Below are positions 51,027 to 59,606 of a stretch of DNA of 64,000 nucleotides, piece by piece. The position numbers and the translations under genes are program-made. Origin of the DNA: 66-474 sp035249175 (lineage in GTDB: Bacteria > Pseudomonadota > Gammaproteobacteria > Xanthomonadales > Rhodanobacteraceae); NCBI GenBank assembly GCA_035249175.1, contig DATFGT010000127.1, forward strand, positions 1 through 64,000, in the 5' to 3' direction. The notes below the pieces were generated by a model. That model saw only the letters and a program-made list of their open reading frames with translations, did not search any database and was not told the origin of the DNA. The stretch's first letter is position 1. The number at the start of each line of letters is the position of its first letter.

Positions 51027-51413
51027 CTACCCGCCGGCTTCCTGCTTGCGTTCTTCGCGGGTGGTCACGATCGACTCGGGAGTTGCTTCGAGCCTCGCCT
51101 GCGGTATCGGATCGCCGCTCACGTCCGACAGACCGTAAGTGCCTTCCTCGATCTTCTGCAGCGCGCGCTCGATCCGGTGCAGCCGGTGGTCGTCGACGTC
51201 ATGCAGCGCCTGATTGACCTCGTGCCGCGCCATGTCTTGTGCGGCCTCCTCGAATTCGCTGGCTTCGTTCCCGCGTTCTTCCTGAAATCTCCGCTCCCGT
51301 CGGACCGCATGGGCCTCGCCGCCGAGCAACTGGTTACGCAATGTCTCCAAGCGCACACGCTGCCGTTCGACAAATTCGTCGCTCAAACCTGCATTGCGAT
51401 TCGACACATTCAT
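51027..51413 (-). CDS. DksA/TraR-like protein lacking zinc cysteines
   Basis: 128 residues. Long coiled coil with Asp/Glu-rich tip (FEEAAQDMARHEVNQALHDVDDHRLHRIERALQKI, in two halves), then EEGTYGLSDVSGDPIPQARLEA. In DksA the corresponding segment reads YG-x-C-x-x-CG-x-PI; here both Cys of that pair are Ser (YGLSDVSGDPIP), and the downstream CxxC is absent. So it should keep the RNA polymerase secondary-channel coiled coil but no zinc finger, as in zinc-independent DksA2-type proteins, although those usually keep one Cys. ATG 51413, with the TTG at 51419 less likely. Confidence 0.85.
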   Translation of the reverse strand: MNVSNRNAGLSDEFVERQRVRLETLRNQLLGGEAHAVRRERRFQEERGNEASEFEEAAQDMARHEVNQALHDVDDHRLHRIERALQKIEEGTYGLSDVSGDPIPQARLEATPESIVTTREERKQEAGG

Positions 51414-51571
51414 GTGCAAGCCCTATCAGTGCCGTTTCGGCGCGGGCGATTCGAACTAAAACCAACGCTGCGCTGGCCTCATCAATTCATCCAAGCATAT
51501 TGCCGGATCCGTGAAGTCCGCGTCGTTCCTCACAAGTTCGACTCCGAGGGCGAAATACCACCCGGGCGTCA

Positions 51572-51593
51572 TCACGCAGCCTTGACTGCGTGA
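51572..51593. promoter_or_regulatory. Perfect 8-bp inverted repeat before the MFS gene
   Basis: TCACGCAG-CCTTGA-CTGCGTGA. It lies 57 bp before the GTG of the MFS gene and in the divergent region with the DksA-like gene. Operator or leader hairpin; no T-tract follows. Confidence 0.45.
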
Positions 51594-51650
51594 GCGCTCA
51601 AATCCGGTCCGGCGCTGGATAGCCTGTCGGAATGAGGCGAGGACGCTCAC

Positions 51651-53321
51651 GTGTCTGCCCATGTCGAAGCCGGGAAGCCTTCGAGCAAGACCGCCGGTTC
51701 GCCGTGGCGCCCCTTCCGGCACACGTCATACACGGTGATCTGGACGGCGACCGTTGTGTCCAACGTCGGCTACTGGATGTATAGCGCAGCATCCGGTTGG
51801 TTGATGACGGGTCTTGATCCCTCGCCGCTGCTGGTGGCGCTGGTGCAGGTCGCGGCCAGTTTGCCGATGTGCCTGTTCGCGCTGCCGGCGGGAGCGCTCG
51901 CCGATATCGTGGACCGGCGAAAATCCCTGATCATTGGTGAGCTGGCCGTCGCCGTGTTTTCCATCGCGCTGGCGGTGCTCGTCTGGGTACATTTCATTAC
52001 TCCTTTCAGCTTGCTGCTGCTCGCGGTCTTGATTGGTTCGGCGACGGCGATGAACACACCTGCATGGCAAGCGGTCGTGCCCCAGTTGGTTCCCAAAGCC
52101 GAGCTGGCCCCCGCGGTATCCGCCAACAGCGCAGGACTCAACCTGAGCCGTGCCGTCGGCCCAGGGCTTGGCGGGGCAATCATCAGCCTCTATGGCATTG
52201 CAGCGCCTTTCTGGGTCAACGCCGTCAGCAACTTCGGCGTTATCGGCGCGCTGTTGTGGTGGCACGAACCTGAAACACATGCCTCGCGACTCCCGCCCGA
52301 GCGCTTCGGGAACGCCGTGCGTACGGGACTGCGCTACGCGCGCAACAACGCAGCGCTTGGCGCCACTCTGGTACGCGCGGCGCCGTTTGCCGTGTTCGCC
52401 AGTGCGTACTGGGCGTTACTGCCTCTGGTTGCTCGACAGCAGATCGCCGGAGGCGCGGAACTTTACGGCATGCTTCTCGGCGCAATCGGAGCCAGTGCAG
52501 TTGCAGGTGCGTTCGTTCTGCCGCGCCTGCATTCGATGTTCGGTTCCAATGGCTTGGTCGCACTGGGAACGCTAGGCACCGCCGTCGCCATGGCGCTGTT
52601 TGCGCTGGCAAGAACCGCCGCGCCGGCAGTGATCGCAAGCGTGATTGCCGGTGCTTGCTGGATTGCAGTGCTGTCGAGCCTCAACGTTTCGGCGCAGGTC
52701 GCCTTGCCCGACTGGGTGCGCGGTCGCGGGCTGGCGATGTTCGTCATGGTCTTTTATGGCGGCCTGACTGCCGGCAGCGCGATCTGGGGCCAGGTCGCAA
52801 GCGTCATCGGACTGCCATTCGCGCTCTGCATTGCGACGGCGGGTGCCTTGGTCTCCATTCCGCTGACGTGGCGGTGGAAGCTCGGGACGGGGGCAGCGTT
52901 GGACCTCACGCCCGCGATGGATGGATCAACACCATTGTTGACCGGCGACATCGAACCTGATCGCGGGCCGGTGCTGGTCACCACGCGATACGACATCGAT
53001 CCGAAAAATCGCGAAGCATTCCTGGGTGCACTCGGCAGGCTCGCACGCGAGCGTCGCCGTGATGGCGCCTACCAGTGGCGGGCATTTGAAAACCCCAACT
53101 GCGACGGACAGTTCTTCGAAGCCTATCTCACCGACTCCTGGCTCGAATTTCTGCGCCAGCACGTTCGGATCACCAAGGCAGACCGCCCGCTGCTGAAAGC
53201 CGCTTGCCGCTTTCAAATCCATGGCGCGCCAAAAGTGACTTGTCTGATTGCCTCGGACACCGCCACACCAAACGCGCGGCGGCAATCCGATTCGGGCGCA
53301 GCGCACGCAAGGCATCCATGA
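51651..53321 (+). CDS. MFS transporter with C-terminal ABM-like domain (MFS_3)
   Basis: 556 residues from a GTG start. Twelve helices; opening FRHTSYTVIWTATVVSNVGYWM and loop GALADIVDRRKSLIIGELAVA are of the MFS_3 (EntS-like) group. After helix 12 there is a soluble domain of about 100 residues (RGPVLVTTRYDIDPKNREAF to RADRPLL-like TKADRPLLKAACRF), resembling an antibiotic biosynthesis monooxygenase fold common in this subfamily. Substrate unknown. The stop overlaps the next gene's ATG by 4 bp, which couples them. Confidence 0.86.
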   Translation: MSAHVEAGKPSSKTAGSPWRPFRHTSYTVIWTATVVSNVGYWMYSAASGWLMTGLDPSPLLVALVQVAASLPMCLFALPAGALADIVDRRKSLIIGELAVAVFSIALAVLVWVHFITPFSLLLLAVLIGSATAMNTPAWQAVVPQLVPKAELAPAVSANSAGLNLSRAVGPGLGGAIISLYGIAAPFWVNAVSNFGVIGALLWWHEPETHASRLPPERFGNAVRTGLRYARNNAALGATLVRAAPFAVFASAYWALLPLVARQQIAGGAELYGMLLGAIGASAVAGAFVLPRLHSMFGSNGLVALGTLGTAVAMALFALARTAAPAVIASVIAGACWIAVLSSLNVSAQVALPDWVRGRGLAMFVMVFYGGLTAGSAIWGQVASVIGLPFALCIATAGALVSIPLTWRWKLGTGAALDLTPAMDGSTPLLTGDIEPDRGPVLVTTRYDIDPKNREAFLGALGRLARERRRDGAYQWRAFENPNCDGQFFEAYLTDSWLEFLRQHVRITKADRPLLKAACRFQIHGAPKVTCLIASDTATPNARRQSDSGAAHARHP

Positions 53322-53929
53322 AAATCGCACTGATCGGCATCAGTGGACGCGTCGGGTCCCGCATTTTTGCAGAACTGCTCAGTCGCGGACACACCGTCAC
53401 CGGGATTGCCCGGGACACAGTCAACGTGGCACCGCTGCCGGGGCTGGAGATCAAAAGCGCGGACGCGGCCGATGCGGCGCAACTGGCGCCGCTGCTCGTT
53501 GGACATGACGCCGTCATCAGTGCATCGAAGTTCGTGTCATCGGACGCGACGGCGTTGATCGCGGCGGTCAGACAAGCTGGCGTGCCGCGGCTTTTGGTGG
53601 TCGGCGGGGCCGGCAGCCTGGAAGTCGCACCGGGCAAGACCCTCGCAGACACACCGGGATTTCCCGAGAGCTACAAAGCGGAAGCAGCCGCCGGGCGGGC
53701 ATTCCTCGAGACATTGCGTTCGGAGCGGGATATTGATTGGGCCTTTGTGTCGCCCTCGGCCGAGTTTGCCCCTGGCTTGCGCACCGGAAAATTCCGGCTG
53801 GGTGGCGATCAATTGCTCGCCGATGCCCACGGGAAAAGTTGGATATCGATGGAGGATTTCGCCATTGCCCTGGTGGATGAACTCGAGACGCCACGGCATC
53901 CGCGGCAACGCTTCACCGTGGGCTATTGA
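53318..53929 (+). CDS. NmrA-like NAD(P)-binding oxidoreductase
   Basis: 203 residues. The N-terminal Rossmann motif MKIALIGISGRVGSRIFAELLSRG (GxxGxxG type) and the later ISASKFVSS, RLLVVGGAGSLEV and WAFVSPSAEFAPG are typical of the NAD(P)H-binding YwnB/NmrA group. Lacks the YxxxK catalytic pair of classical SDRs, so may act as a redox sensor or reductase on small substrates. ATGA overlap with the MFS gene. A short GCCCG/CGGGC hairpin lies 8 bases after the stop. Confidence 0.85.
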   Translation: MKIALIGISGRVGSRIFAELLSRGHTVTGIARDTVNVAPLPGLEIKSADAADAAQLAPLLVGHDAVISASKFVSSDATALIAAVRQAGVPRLLVVGGAGSLEVAPGKTLADTPGFPESYKAEAAAGRAFLETLRSERDIDWAFVSPSAEFAPGLRTGKFRLGGDQLLADAHGKSWISMEDFAIALVDELETPRHPRQRFTVGY

Positions 53930-54029
53930 AGGTTCTGCCCGGAGAGAGTCGGGCCGCTGCGACATCACGGTCGAAGCATCGGCTCACCAGCGTTTAAGGC
54001 GGCCAAGGGTCTCGTCCCAGAGGCCGATA

Positions 54030-55352
54030 TCAGAACGTCACCTGGGTATAAAGCCCGAACACCAACGCGTTGCGGATCGCGCCGGTCGCCCCCGGCCGGA
54101 TGATGTATTGGAGATTCGGGCGCAGCGTGAGCCAACGCGTGATCACCGCGCCGTAATCGACCTCGACGACGCTTTCGTAGGTCTGGATGCCGACGTTGCC
54201 AGGCGCAATGCTGTCGAGTTCCTTCTGGTAGCGGGTCAGGCGCGGATTGGTGCGCGCATACGCCGCCATGAACGCGATGAAGTCCTGGTCGCGGCCGGGA
54301 AAAGTTCCTTGCCACACGCCGCCCGCAATCCAGAAGTAGCTGTAGCGCGCTGTCGCTCGATCGCCTTCGCCGGCCATCACGCCCAGCCTCAGGTGCCGCG
54401 GTGAATCGGGATCGGGTTTGGAGACGGTCTGGCTGGCGATGGCATACGCGCCGTAGCGGCCGTTGTGTTCCAGGAAAGCCGCGCCCGTGAAGGCCGCGGG
54501 CATGCCGTTGACGTCGTCGTACACGTCGGGCGTATGGGACGAGTTGTAGTACGCGCCGAACTTGTAGTCACCGGGAAGGCCGCCATCGCCACGCCCGGTT
54601 TCCCAGCCGAGTTCCACCGGCACGAACGCGCCGGTGCTGTCGAAGCTGAGGTCGAAGCCCTTGTCCTTGTCACCGGCATTCGGGTTGACCTGGAATACGC
54701 CGGTCGTGATGTAGAAGTGCGGCACCGGATACGCGGTGATGCGTGCGCCCCATTGCGCGGTGGGGAAATTGTGCGCGCCGCTGTTGGTGGTCATCGCGTT
54801 GGCGTGCCCGCAGATCACGCCGTTCTGGAACTTGCAGAAATCCGGAAGCCGCGCCAGGTGATCGCCCAACGGCGACCAGCCGAGTTCGATCTGGATGCGG
54901 TGGTCGTCGAAATCCTGCTGGTAATTCAATTCGGCCAGCCGGAAATTCTGGCCCGCGCCGTACAGTTCCTGCACCGAGAACTGGTTGTACAGCACGTCGT
55001 TCGTGAGGCTGCGGCCGAACCGATCGGTCAGGGTGAACTGGACGTGTGCATCGGGAATGCCGGCCAGCTTGTCCAGGTCGAACAGGGTTTCGAGATCGAG
55101 CTGGTGCGTGTAGCGGCCGGTGCGATACGGCCCGCCCGACACGATCGCGGCGCCTTCGGAGGTGTAGCGCGCATTGAAGGTGATGCCGCGGTTCTTGAGC
55201 CGGGTGCGCAGGCCACCCCAATCGCCGGTGAGCGTGGTTCGCGAAGCGGGCGTGGAGGCCGGCGCGCTCTGCGCAAACACCGGCGTGCCCAGGCAAGCCG
55301 CGAGCCAGGCCAGCCATGCAGGCGCAAATGACAGGACGTGATGCTTGCGCAC
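54030..55352 (-). CDS. OprB-family carbohydrate-selective porin
   Basis: 440 residues. Signal peptide 1-27 (ending VFAQ). Mature part starts with TLTGDWGGLRTRLKNRGITF, the OprB family N-terminus, followed by many amphipathic strands and ending in a C-terminal Phe (LVFGLYTQVTF), required for outer-membrane insertion. It takes up sugars such as glucose. GTG start with GGAG eight bases before. Last gene of the operon gamma subunit - GMC flavoprotein - cytochrome c - OprB, 15 bp after the cytochrome stop, supporting a sugar-oxidation pathway. Confidence 0.93.
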   Translation of the reverse strand: MRKHHVLSFAPAWLAWLAACLGTPVFAQSAPASTPASRTTLTGDWGGLRTRLKNRGITFNARYTSEGAAIVSGGPYRTGRYTHQLDLETLFDLDKLAGIPDAHVQFTLTDRFGRSLTNDVLYNQFSVQELYGAGQNFRLAELNYQQDFDDHRIQIELGWSPLGDHLARLPDFCKFQNGVICGHANAMTTNSGAHNFPTAQWGARITAYPVPHFYITTGVFQVNPNAGDKDKGFDLSFDSTGAFVPVELGWETGRGDGGLPGDYKFGAYYNSSHTPDVYDDVNGMPAAFTGAAFLEHNGRYGAYAIASQTVSKPDPDSPRHLRLGVMAGEGDRATARYSYFWIAGGVWQGTFPGRDQDFIAFMAAYARTNPRLTRYQKELDSIAPGNVGIQTYESVVEVDYGAVITRWLTLRPNLQYIIRPGATGAIRNALVFGLYTQVTF

Positions 55353-55367
55353 GGAGGTGGCTCCGAC

Positions 55368-56795
55368 TCAATCGCTCGGCAGCACGCGATGGCGGCGCCG
55401 CATCCACGCCCGGACGATCGCCACGAGGATCGCGATCAGAATCACGATAGCGATGGCCAAGCCGATCCGCGCGAGCAGCACCAAGTTCGAGGACGGCCCA
55501 CCGGCACGCAGCATCCGCACCTGACCGACAGTGACCGTCGCGGCTGGATCCCCGAAATGCTGCGTCAGGTAAGTGCCGAGCGTCGCGACTTGCCGATCGG
55601 AAAGTTCCGGCGCGAAACCCGGCATGCGTACACCGGACCCATCCGTACGCCATGCGATGCCGTCGAGGATCACCATCACGAGGTTGTCGGTGTTGCGGCG
55701 GCCGGTGGCGGTGTTGTGGGACAGTGGCGGCAGTCCGCCATCGAAGCTGCCTTGGCCACGATCCTGATGGCAGGTGGCGCAGTACGCGTCATAGAGTTGC
55801 GGGCCAGTCATCTGATCCGGATTTTTCGGCAACGGCTTGCCGCGGATGCTGGCGAGGTCCGCATACGGTCTGCCCCATGTATCCACGGCGCGGGTGGCCT
55901 TCGGCTCGCGTCGCGACGGAATCGATCCCAGATACACCGCGATGGCGGCCAGGTCGGCCTCGGTCAAATGCCGCAGGCTGTGATCGATAGCCTCGGCCAT
56001 CGGACCGGCGGCCTGGCCCTTGCCGGGCGCGGATCCGCGTTGCAGGTAATCGATGATTTCCTGATCGCTCCAATTGCCAATCCCGCTGTCGGCGTCCGGC
56101 GTGATGTTCGGCGCAAACCACGTGCCGAGCGATGCGCCCGCCAATGCGTGCGAAGGTTTCTCGGCCATCAAAAAGTTTCGCGGCGTGTGGCAGGTGCTGC
56201 AGTGGGTCAGTCCACGCGCCAAGTACGCGCCACGATTCCACTGCGCGCTTTTGGCTGGGTCCGGCATGAAGGGCCTCTTGTCGAGAAACATCACGTTCCA
56301 GAATGCCATCGACGCGCGGATGTTGAATGGAAACGGAAGCTGTGTTCGTGACGGGCGGGTGTCTACCGGTTGCACGCCGTGCATGAAATACGCATACAGC
56401 GCGCGCACGTCAGCATCGTTGAGTTGCGCGTACGCGGTGTAAGGCATCGCGGGATACAAATGCTTGCCGTCCTGGCGAACGCCCCTGCGCAGTGCGTTGC
56501 TGAATTGCTGCAAGGTGTAGGCGCCGATGCCGTCGATCCTCGAGGGCGTGATGTTGGTGGAAAAAATCGAGCCGATCGGCGTCGCGACCGGAAGGCCGCC
56601 GCCGTAGGCCTTGCCACCGGGTGCGGTGTGGCACGCTTCGCAATCGCCCGCAAGGGTGAGGTAATGGCCGCGCTGTACTTCTGCCGCGCTTGCGGCACTC
56701 GCTGGATGGGTTGCTGTTGTTGCCATGGCGTGCATGGCCGCCAGCGGCAGCAGCATCGCCAGCAGCAAGGTTGATTTGCGAATCCGCGCGTTCAT
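55368..56795 (-). CDS. Three-haem membrane cytochrome c (alcohol/gluconate dehydrogenase cytochrome subunit)
   Basis: 475 residues. Signal peptide to about residue 35. Three CxxCH haem sites: CEACH (about 52), CSTCH (about 198) and CATCH (about 335), each with a later Met ligand region. C-terminal membrane anchor (ARIGLAIAIVILIAILVAI). This is the usual electron-accepting subunit of gluconate-2- or sorbitol dehydrogenase, sending electrons to ubiquinone. ATG overlaps the GMC stop by 4 bp (ATGA). Confidence 0.94.
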   Translation of the reverse strand: MNARIRKSTLLLAMLLPLAAMHAMATTATHPASAASAAEVQRGHYLTLAGDCEACHTAPGGKAYGGGLPVATPIGSIFSTNITPSRIDGIGAYTLQQFSNALRRGVRQDGKHLYPAMPYTAYAQLNDADVRALYAYFMHGVQPVDTRPSRTQLPFPFNIRASMAFWNVMFLDKRPFMPDPAKSAQWNRGAYLARGLTHCSTCHTPRNFLMAEKPSHALAGASLGTWFAPNITPDADSGIGNWSDQEIIDYLQRGSAPGKGQAAGPMAEAIDHSLRHLTEADLAAIAVYLGSIPSRREPKATRAVDTWGRPYADLASIRGKPLPKNPDQMTGPQLYDAYCATCHQDRGQGSFDGGLPPLSHNTATGRRNTDNLVMVILDGIAWRTDGSGVRMPGFAPELSDRQVATLGTYLTQHFGDPAATVTVGQVRMLRAGGPSSNLVLLARIGLAIAIVILIAILVAIVRAWMRRRHRVLPSD

Positions 56796-58429
56796 GGCGA
56801 TGGCTCCGCGCCCGCGGCGGAGCTGCTCTTCCCGCGGCTCGGCGGGTGCATGTGATCGGCGGTGCGCAGCGCCAGTGCGACCGCGGTCAGCGTCGAATTC
56901 ATCGTCGCCGCGGTCGGCATCACGCCGGTGCCGCAGCAGAACAGGTTCTCGTGGTCGTGCGTGCGGCCGAAACGGTCCGTCACGAATTTCGCAGGGTCAT
57001 CGCCCATGCCCAGCGTGCCGGTGATGTGCTGGTTGTTGGCGAACTGGCCATCGGGGCTGTAACGCAAGCCGGTTCCGCCCATCATCTGGGCAATCCTGGC
57101 GAAATCTTTCTTGGAGACATCCGCACCGCGACGGGTGTAGTCATCGATCGAGTAATGCGCCTCCGGTTTGGGAATGCCCAGCGCGTCTTTTTCCGAGGCC
57201 AGCGTGATGCGGTTCTCCGGATGCGGCAGCACCTCCAGCACATTCTTGACGTTGACCTGGCGCGCGGCACGCCAGCGCAGTTGCTTCTCGAATTCCGCGC
57301 CGTACACGCCTTCGGCGATCAGCGCTTCGGTGACGCTCAGCACCTGCGAGATGTTGGTGAAGTCGAGCCGGTAGGCCGCGTGCCGGGAGCGGAACGCGCC
57401 ATCGCGCATGGTGTTGATGGAACTCGGACTCTGCGGGCCGCGGCCCAGCCACACTTCCTCGTCGGCGTAGAACGTGAGCGAACTGCTGGGATGATCCATC
57501 AGGTTGCGTCCGACCATGCCCGAACTGTTGGCGATGCCATTCGGGAACCTGTCGCTGGCGGAAAGAAGGAGAAGCTTGGGGCTCTCGATGCCGTTGGCCG
57601 CAAGGATGAATTCCTTGCCCGCGGCGCGGTAGCTTTTTTTGTTCGGGTCGTAGTAGTGCACCGCGACGATTCGGCCCTTGGCGTCGGGTTCGATGCGGTA
57701 CACCACCGCATTGGGAACTACCCTGGCGCCGGCGGCTTCAGCCGATTCCACCGCATTGATGCCGAGGTACTGCGCGTTGACGGGGCAGATCGGCTGGCAA
57801 CTGTTGTTGCCGACGCAGGCGGGCCGTCCGTCGTAGCTTCGGCTATTGCGCGCGACGGTGTTGGCAACCACGGGATACGCGGGCGCCAATCGTTCGCGGA
57901 AGCGCCGCATCGACCAGGGTTCTGCCACGGGTTGCATCGGGAAAGGGTGCTTGCGGGGCGAGCCGGTATTGTCTGCGCCCGCCACGCCGAGAATCTCCTC
58001 GGCTTGTTGGTACCAGGCGTCCAGTTCGTCGTACGCCATCGGCCAATCGACGCCGACGTCGTAGAGCGTCTTGATGCGTACATCGCTGGGTACCAGTCGC
58101 CAGGCCTGCGCCGCCCAGTGCCAGGTGGTGCCACCGACGACGCGGATATATTCGGCGGGATAGCGATAAGGGCCCGCCTGGATCAGGTACCCGTTGTCCT
58201 TCGGGCTGTAGTCCGGTTGCGGTGCCCATGGCGAAAATGGATAGGGCGACATCCAATCGCTTTTGCGAGGCGAGTTGCGGAACGCGGCGACGACGCGAGC
58301 ACGATCGATCCGCGGTCCCGCTTCGAGAATCAGCACCGAAAGGCCTTGCTGCGCCAGCCGATACGCCGCCAGCGCGCCGCAGATCCCCGACCCGACGACG
58401 ACGATGTCAGCCGACGTAGACGTGGTCAT
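56792..58429 (-). CDS. GMC flavoprotein, gluconate 2-dehydrogenase alpha-type subunit
   Basis: 545 residues. FAD motif DIVVVGSGICGALAAYRLA, then GGTTWHWAAQAWR (typical of gluconate/sorbitol dehydrogenases) and CVGNNSCQPICPVNAQYLG with four Cys, which may hold a cluster or disulfide. The C-terminal GMC segment has NNQHITGTLGMG and ATMNSTLTAVALALRTADH, containing the catalytic His/Asn. Substrate: a polyol or sugar acid. ATG overlaps the gamma-subunit stop by 4 bp; an in-frame start at 58468 would reach into gamma and is less likely. Confidence 0.93.
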   Translation of the reverse strand: MTTSTSADIVVVGSGICGALAAYRLAQQGLSVLILEAGPRIDRARVVAAFRNSPRKSDWMSPYPFSPWAPQPDYSPKDNGYLIQAGPYRYPAEYIRVVGGTTWHWAAQAWRLVPSDVRIKTLYDVGVDWPMAYDELDAWYQQAEEILGVAGADNTGSPRKHPFPMQPVAEPWSMRRFRERLAPAYPVVANTVARNSRSYDGRPACVGNNSCQPICPVNAQYLGINAVESAEAAGARVVPNAVVYRIEPDAKGRIVAVHYYDPNKKSYRAAGKEFILAANGIESPKLLLLSASDRFPNGIANSSGMVGRNLMDHPSSSLTFYADEEVWLGRGPQSPSSINTMRDGAFRSRHAAYRLDFTNISQVLSVTEALIAEGVYGAEFEKQLRWRAARQVNVKNVLEVLPHPENRITLASEKDALGIPKPEAHYSIDDYTRRGADVSKKDFARIAQMMGGTGLRYSPDGQFANNQHITGTLGMGDDPAKFVTDRFGRTHDHENLFCCGTGVMPTAATMNSTLTAVALALRTADHMHPPSRGKSSSAAGAEPSP

Positions 58430-58953
58430 GGTCCCCCGTCTCCCTTGGCGGGCGGTGGTTTCGACCAACTTCCATATGGGCCGTACGCATAGGTCGGCGG
58501 TTTCAACACCTCGGCCACCACCACTGCGTTCAATGCGTTCTCATAGGCAATGCAGCGTGCGGCCTCGCCTTCGCCGACAAGGCCGAGGCACCACGCGCGC
58601 ATGATCTGGCGCGGCAACGGCGCGAGCGGCGAGTGGGATGCGTCGAGGGTCGCCTGCAGTCTGGCGGGATCAACGTGCTCGCTGTCGATCAGCTTCAGCA
58701 GTGCTTGCGCGTCGGCATCGAAGCGCGGCGATTCGGTCATGAGCGCCGCATGCAATCTGCCGCCCAACTCCGCATCCAGCGCTGTTTGCCCGACCAGTAT
58801 CGCGGACAGCGCGAGGAAGGTTCCTTCGTTTAGACTCGCGACCGGTGCCGCCAAAGCCCACGGAATCAGCGAGGCCGTATAGGCGGTCAGCATCCCGGCC
58901 AAGACGCGCCGACGCCCCGCATCGACCACGTCGGATTCGACAACCTCGTTCAT
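58426..58953 (-). CDS. Gluconate 2-dehydrogenase subunit 3 (gamma)
   Basis: 175 residues. A Tat-type leader (GRRRVLAGMLTAYTASLIPWALAAP) exports the folded flavoprotein complex. The rest has the LSAILVGQTALDAELGGRL and DADAQALLKLIDSEH segments of the family. AGGAGG at 58965-58960 has no spacing to the first ATG (58959) and six bases to the second (58953), so the second is the likely start. First gene of the four-gene operon. Confidence 0.92.
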   Translation of the reverse strand: MNEVVESDVVDAGRRRVLAGMLTAYTASLIPWALAAPVASLNEGTFLALSAILVGQTALDAELGGRLHAALMTESPRFDADAQALLKLIDSEHVDPARLQATLDASHSPLAPLPRQIMRAWCLGLVGEGEAARCIAYENALNAVVVAEVLKPPTYAYGPYGSWSKPPPAKGDGGP

Positions 58954-58959
58954 CGGCAT

Positions 58960-58965
58960 CCTCCT
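58960..58965 (-). promoter_or_regulatory. Strong AGGAGG ribosome-binding site of the gluconate dehydrogenase operon
   Basis: Full AGGAGG on the minus strand. Only the ATG at 58953 has usable spacing (6 bases), which decides the start of the gamma subunit. Confidence 0.7.
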
Positions 58966-58994
58966 GCACGTGCGCAAGGGTTACCGTCCTGGCA

Positions 58995-59014
58995 GCACCA
59001 CCTTCCGGTGGTTG
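58995..59014 (-). terminator. Hairpin right after the FMN reductase stop
   Basis: ACCACC-GGAA-GGTGGT on the minus strand, with two more pairs beyond a bulged base, starting directly after the stop codon and before the gamma-subunit ribosome-binding site. No T-tract, but position fits a terminator between the two operons. Confidence 0.5.
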
Positions 59015-59578
59015 CTAGGAAAGTGCGGTCTTCACGCGCGTGATGAACGCGCTGAACTCCATCATGTAGTTCCGGAGGAATTCCGCTGTGGCGTCGTTGG
59101 TCACTTGGCCATCGTCGTCGATCAAGCCCGGGGTGAACTGGATGTAGGCCTCGATGGCGTTCATCAGTGGCGAGTTGCAGAAACACAACACGCTGCGCAG
59201 GCTTTGTTGCGCGATCGCGGTGCCGATCGCACCGGGAGAGGTGCCGATGATCGCGGACGGCTTGCGCGCGAACGAGTTCCTGCCCCACGGGCGGCTGGCC
59301 CAATCGATGGCGTTCTTCAATCCGCCCGGTATCGAGCGGTTGTATTCGGGCGTGACGAAAAGGATCGCTTCGGCGTCCGCGATCTGCTGCTTGAACGCGC
59401 GCGCGACGGGCGGGTAATCGGCGTCATAGTCGTAGCTGTACAGCGGAAGGTCCTTGAACGGGATCTCCGTCATCGACAACTCCGGCGGCGCCAGTTGCAC
59501 CAGCGCTTTCGACAACTTGCGGTTGAGCGATTGTCGCGCCAGGCTGCCGACGAAATAACCCACCTTGTATGTCGCCAT
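59015..59578 (-). CDS. NADPH-dependent FMN reductase (ChrR/azoreductase-like)
   Basis: 187 residues. FMN phosphate loop GSLARQSLNRKL near the start and the flavin ring loop FVTPEYNRSIPGGLKNAIDW (about 80) are diagnostic. It reduces quinones, chromate or azo dyes by two electrons. Located 28 bp after the DsbA-like gene, ending the peroxiredoxin-DsbA-FMN reductase unit, which points to a redox-stress role. Confidence 0.93.
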   Translation of the reverse strand: MATYKVGYFVGSLARQSLNRKLSKALVQLAPPELSMTEIPFKDLPLYSYDYDADYPPVARAFKQQIADAEAILFVTPEYNRSIPGGLKNAIDWASRPWGRNSFARKPSAIIGTSPGAIGTAIAQQSLRSVLCFCNSPLMNAIEAYIQFTPGLIDDDGQVTNDATAEFLRNYMMEFSAFITRVKTALS

Positions 59579-59606
59579 GTCAGTACCTCCCTCAAAAATC
59601 GCGTGA

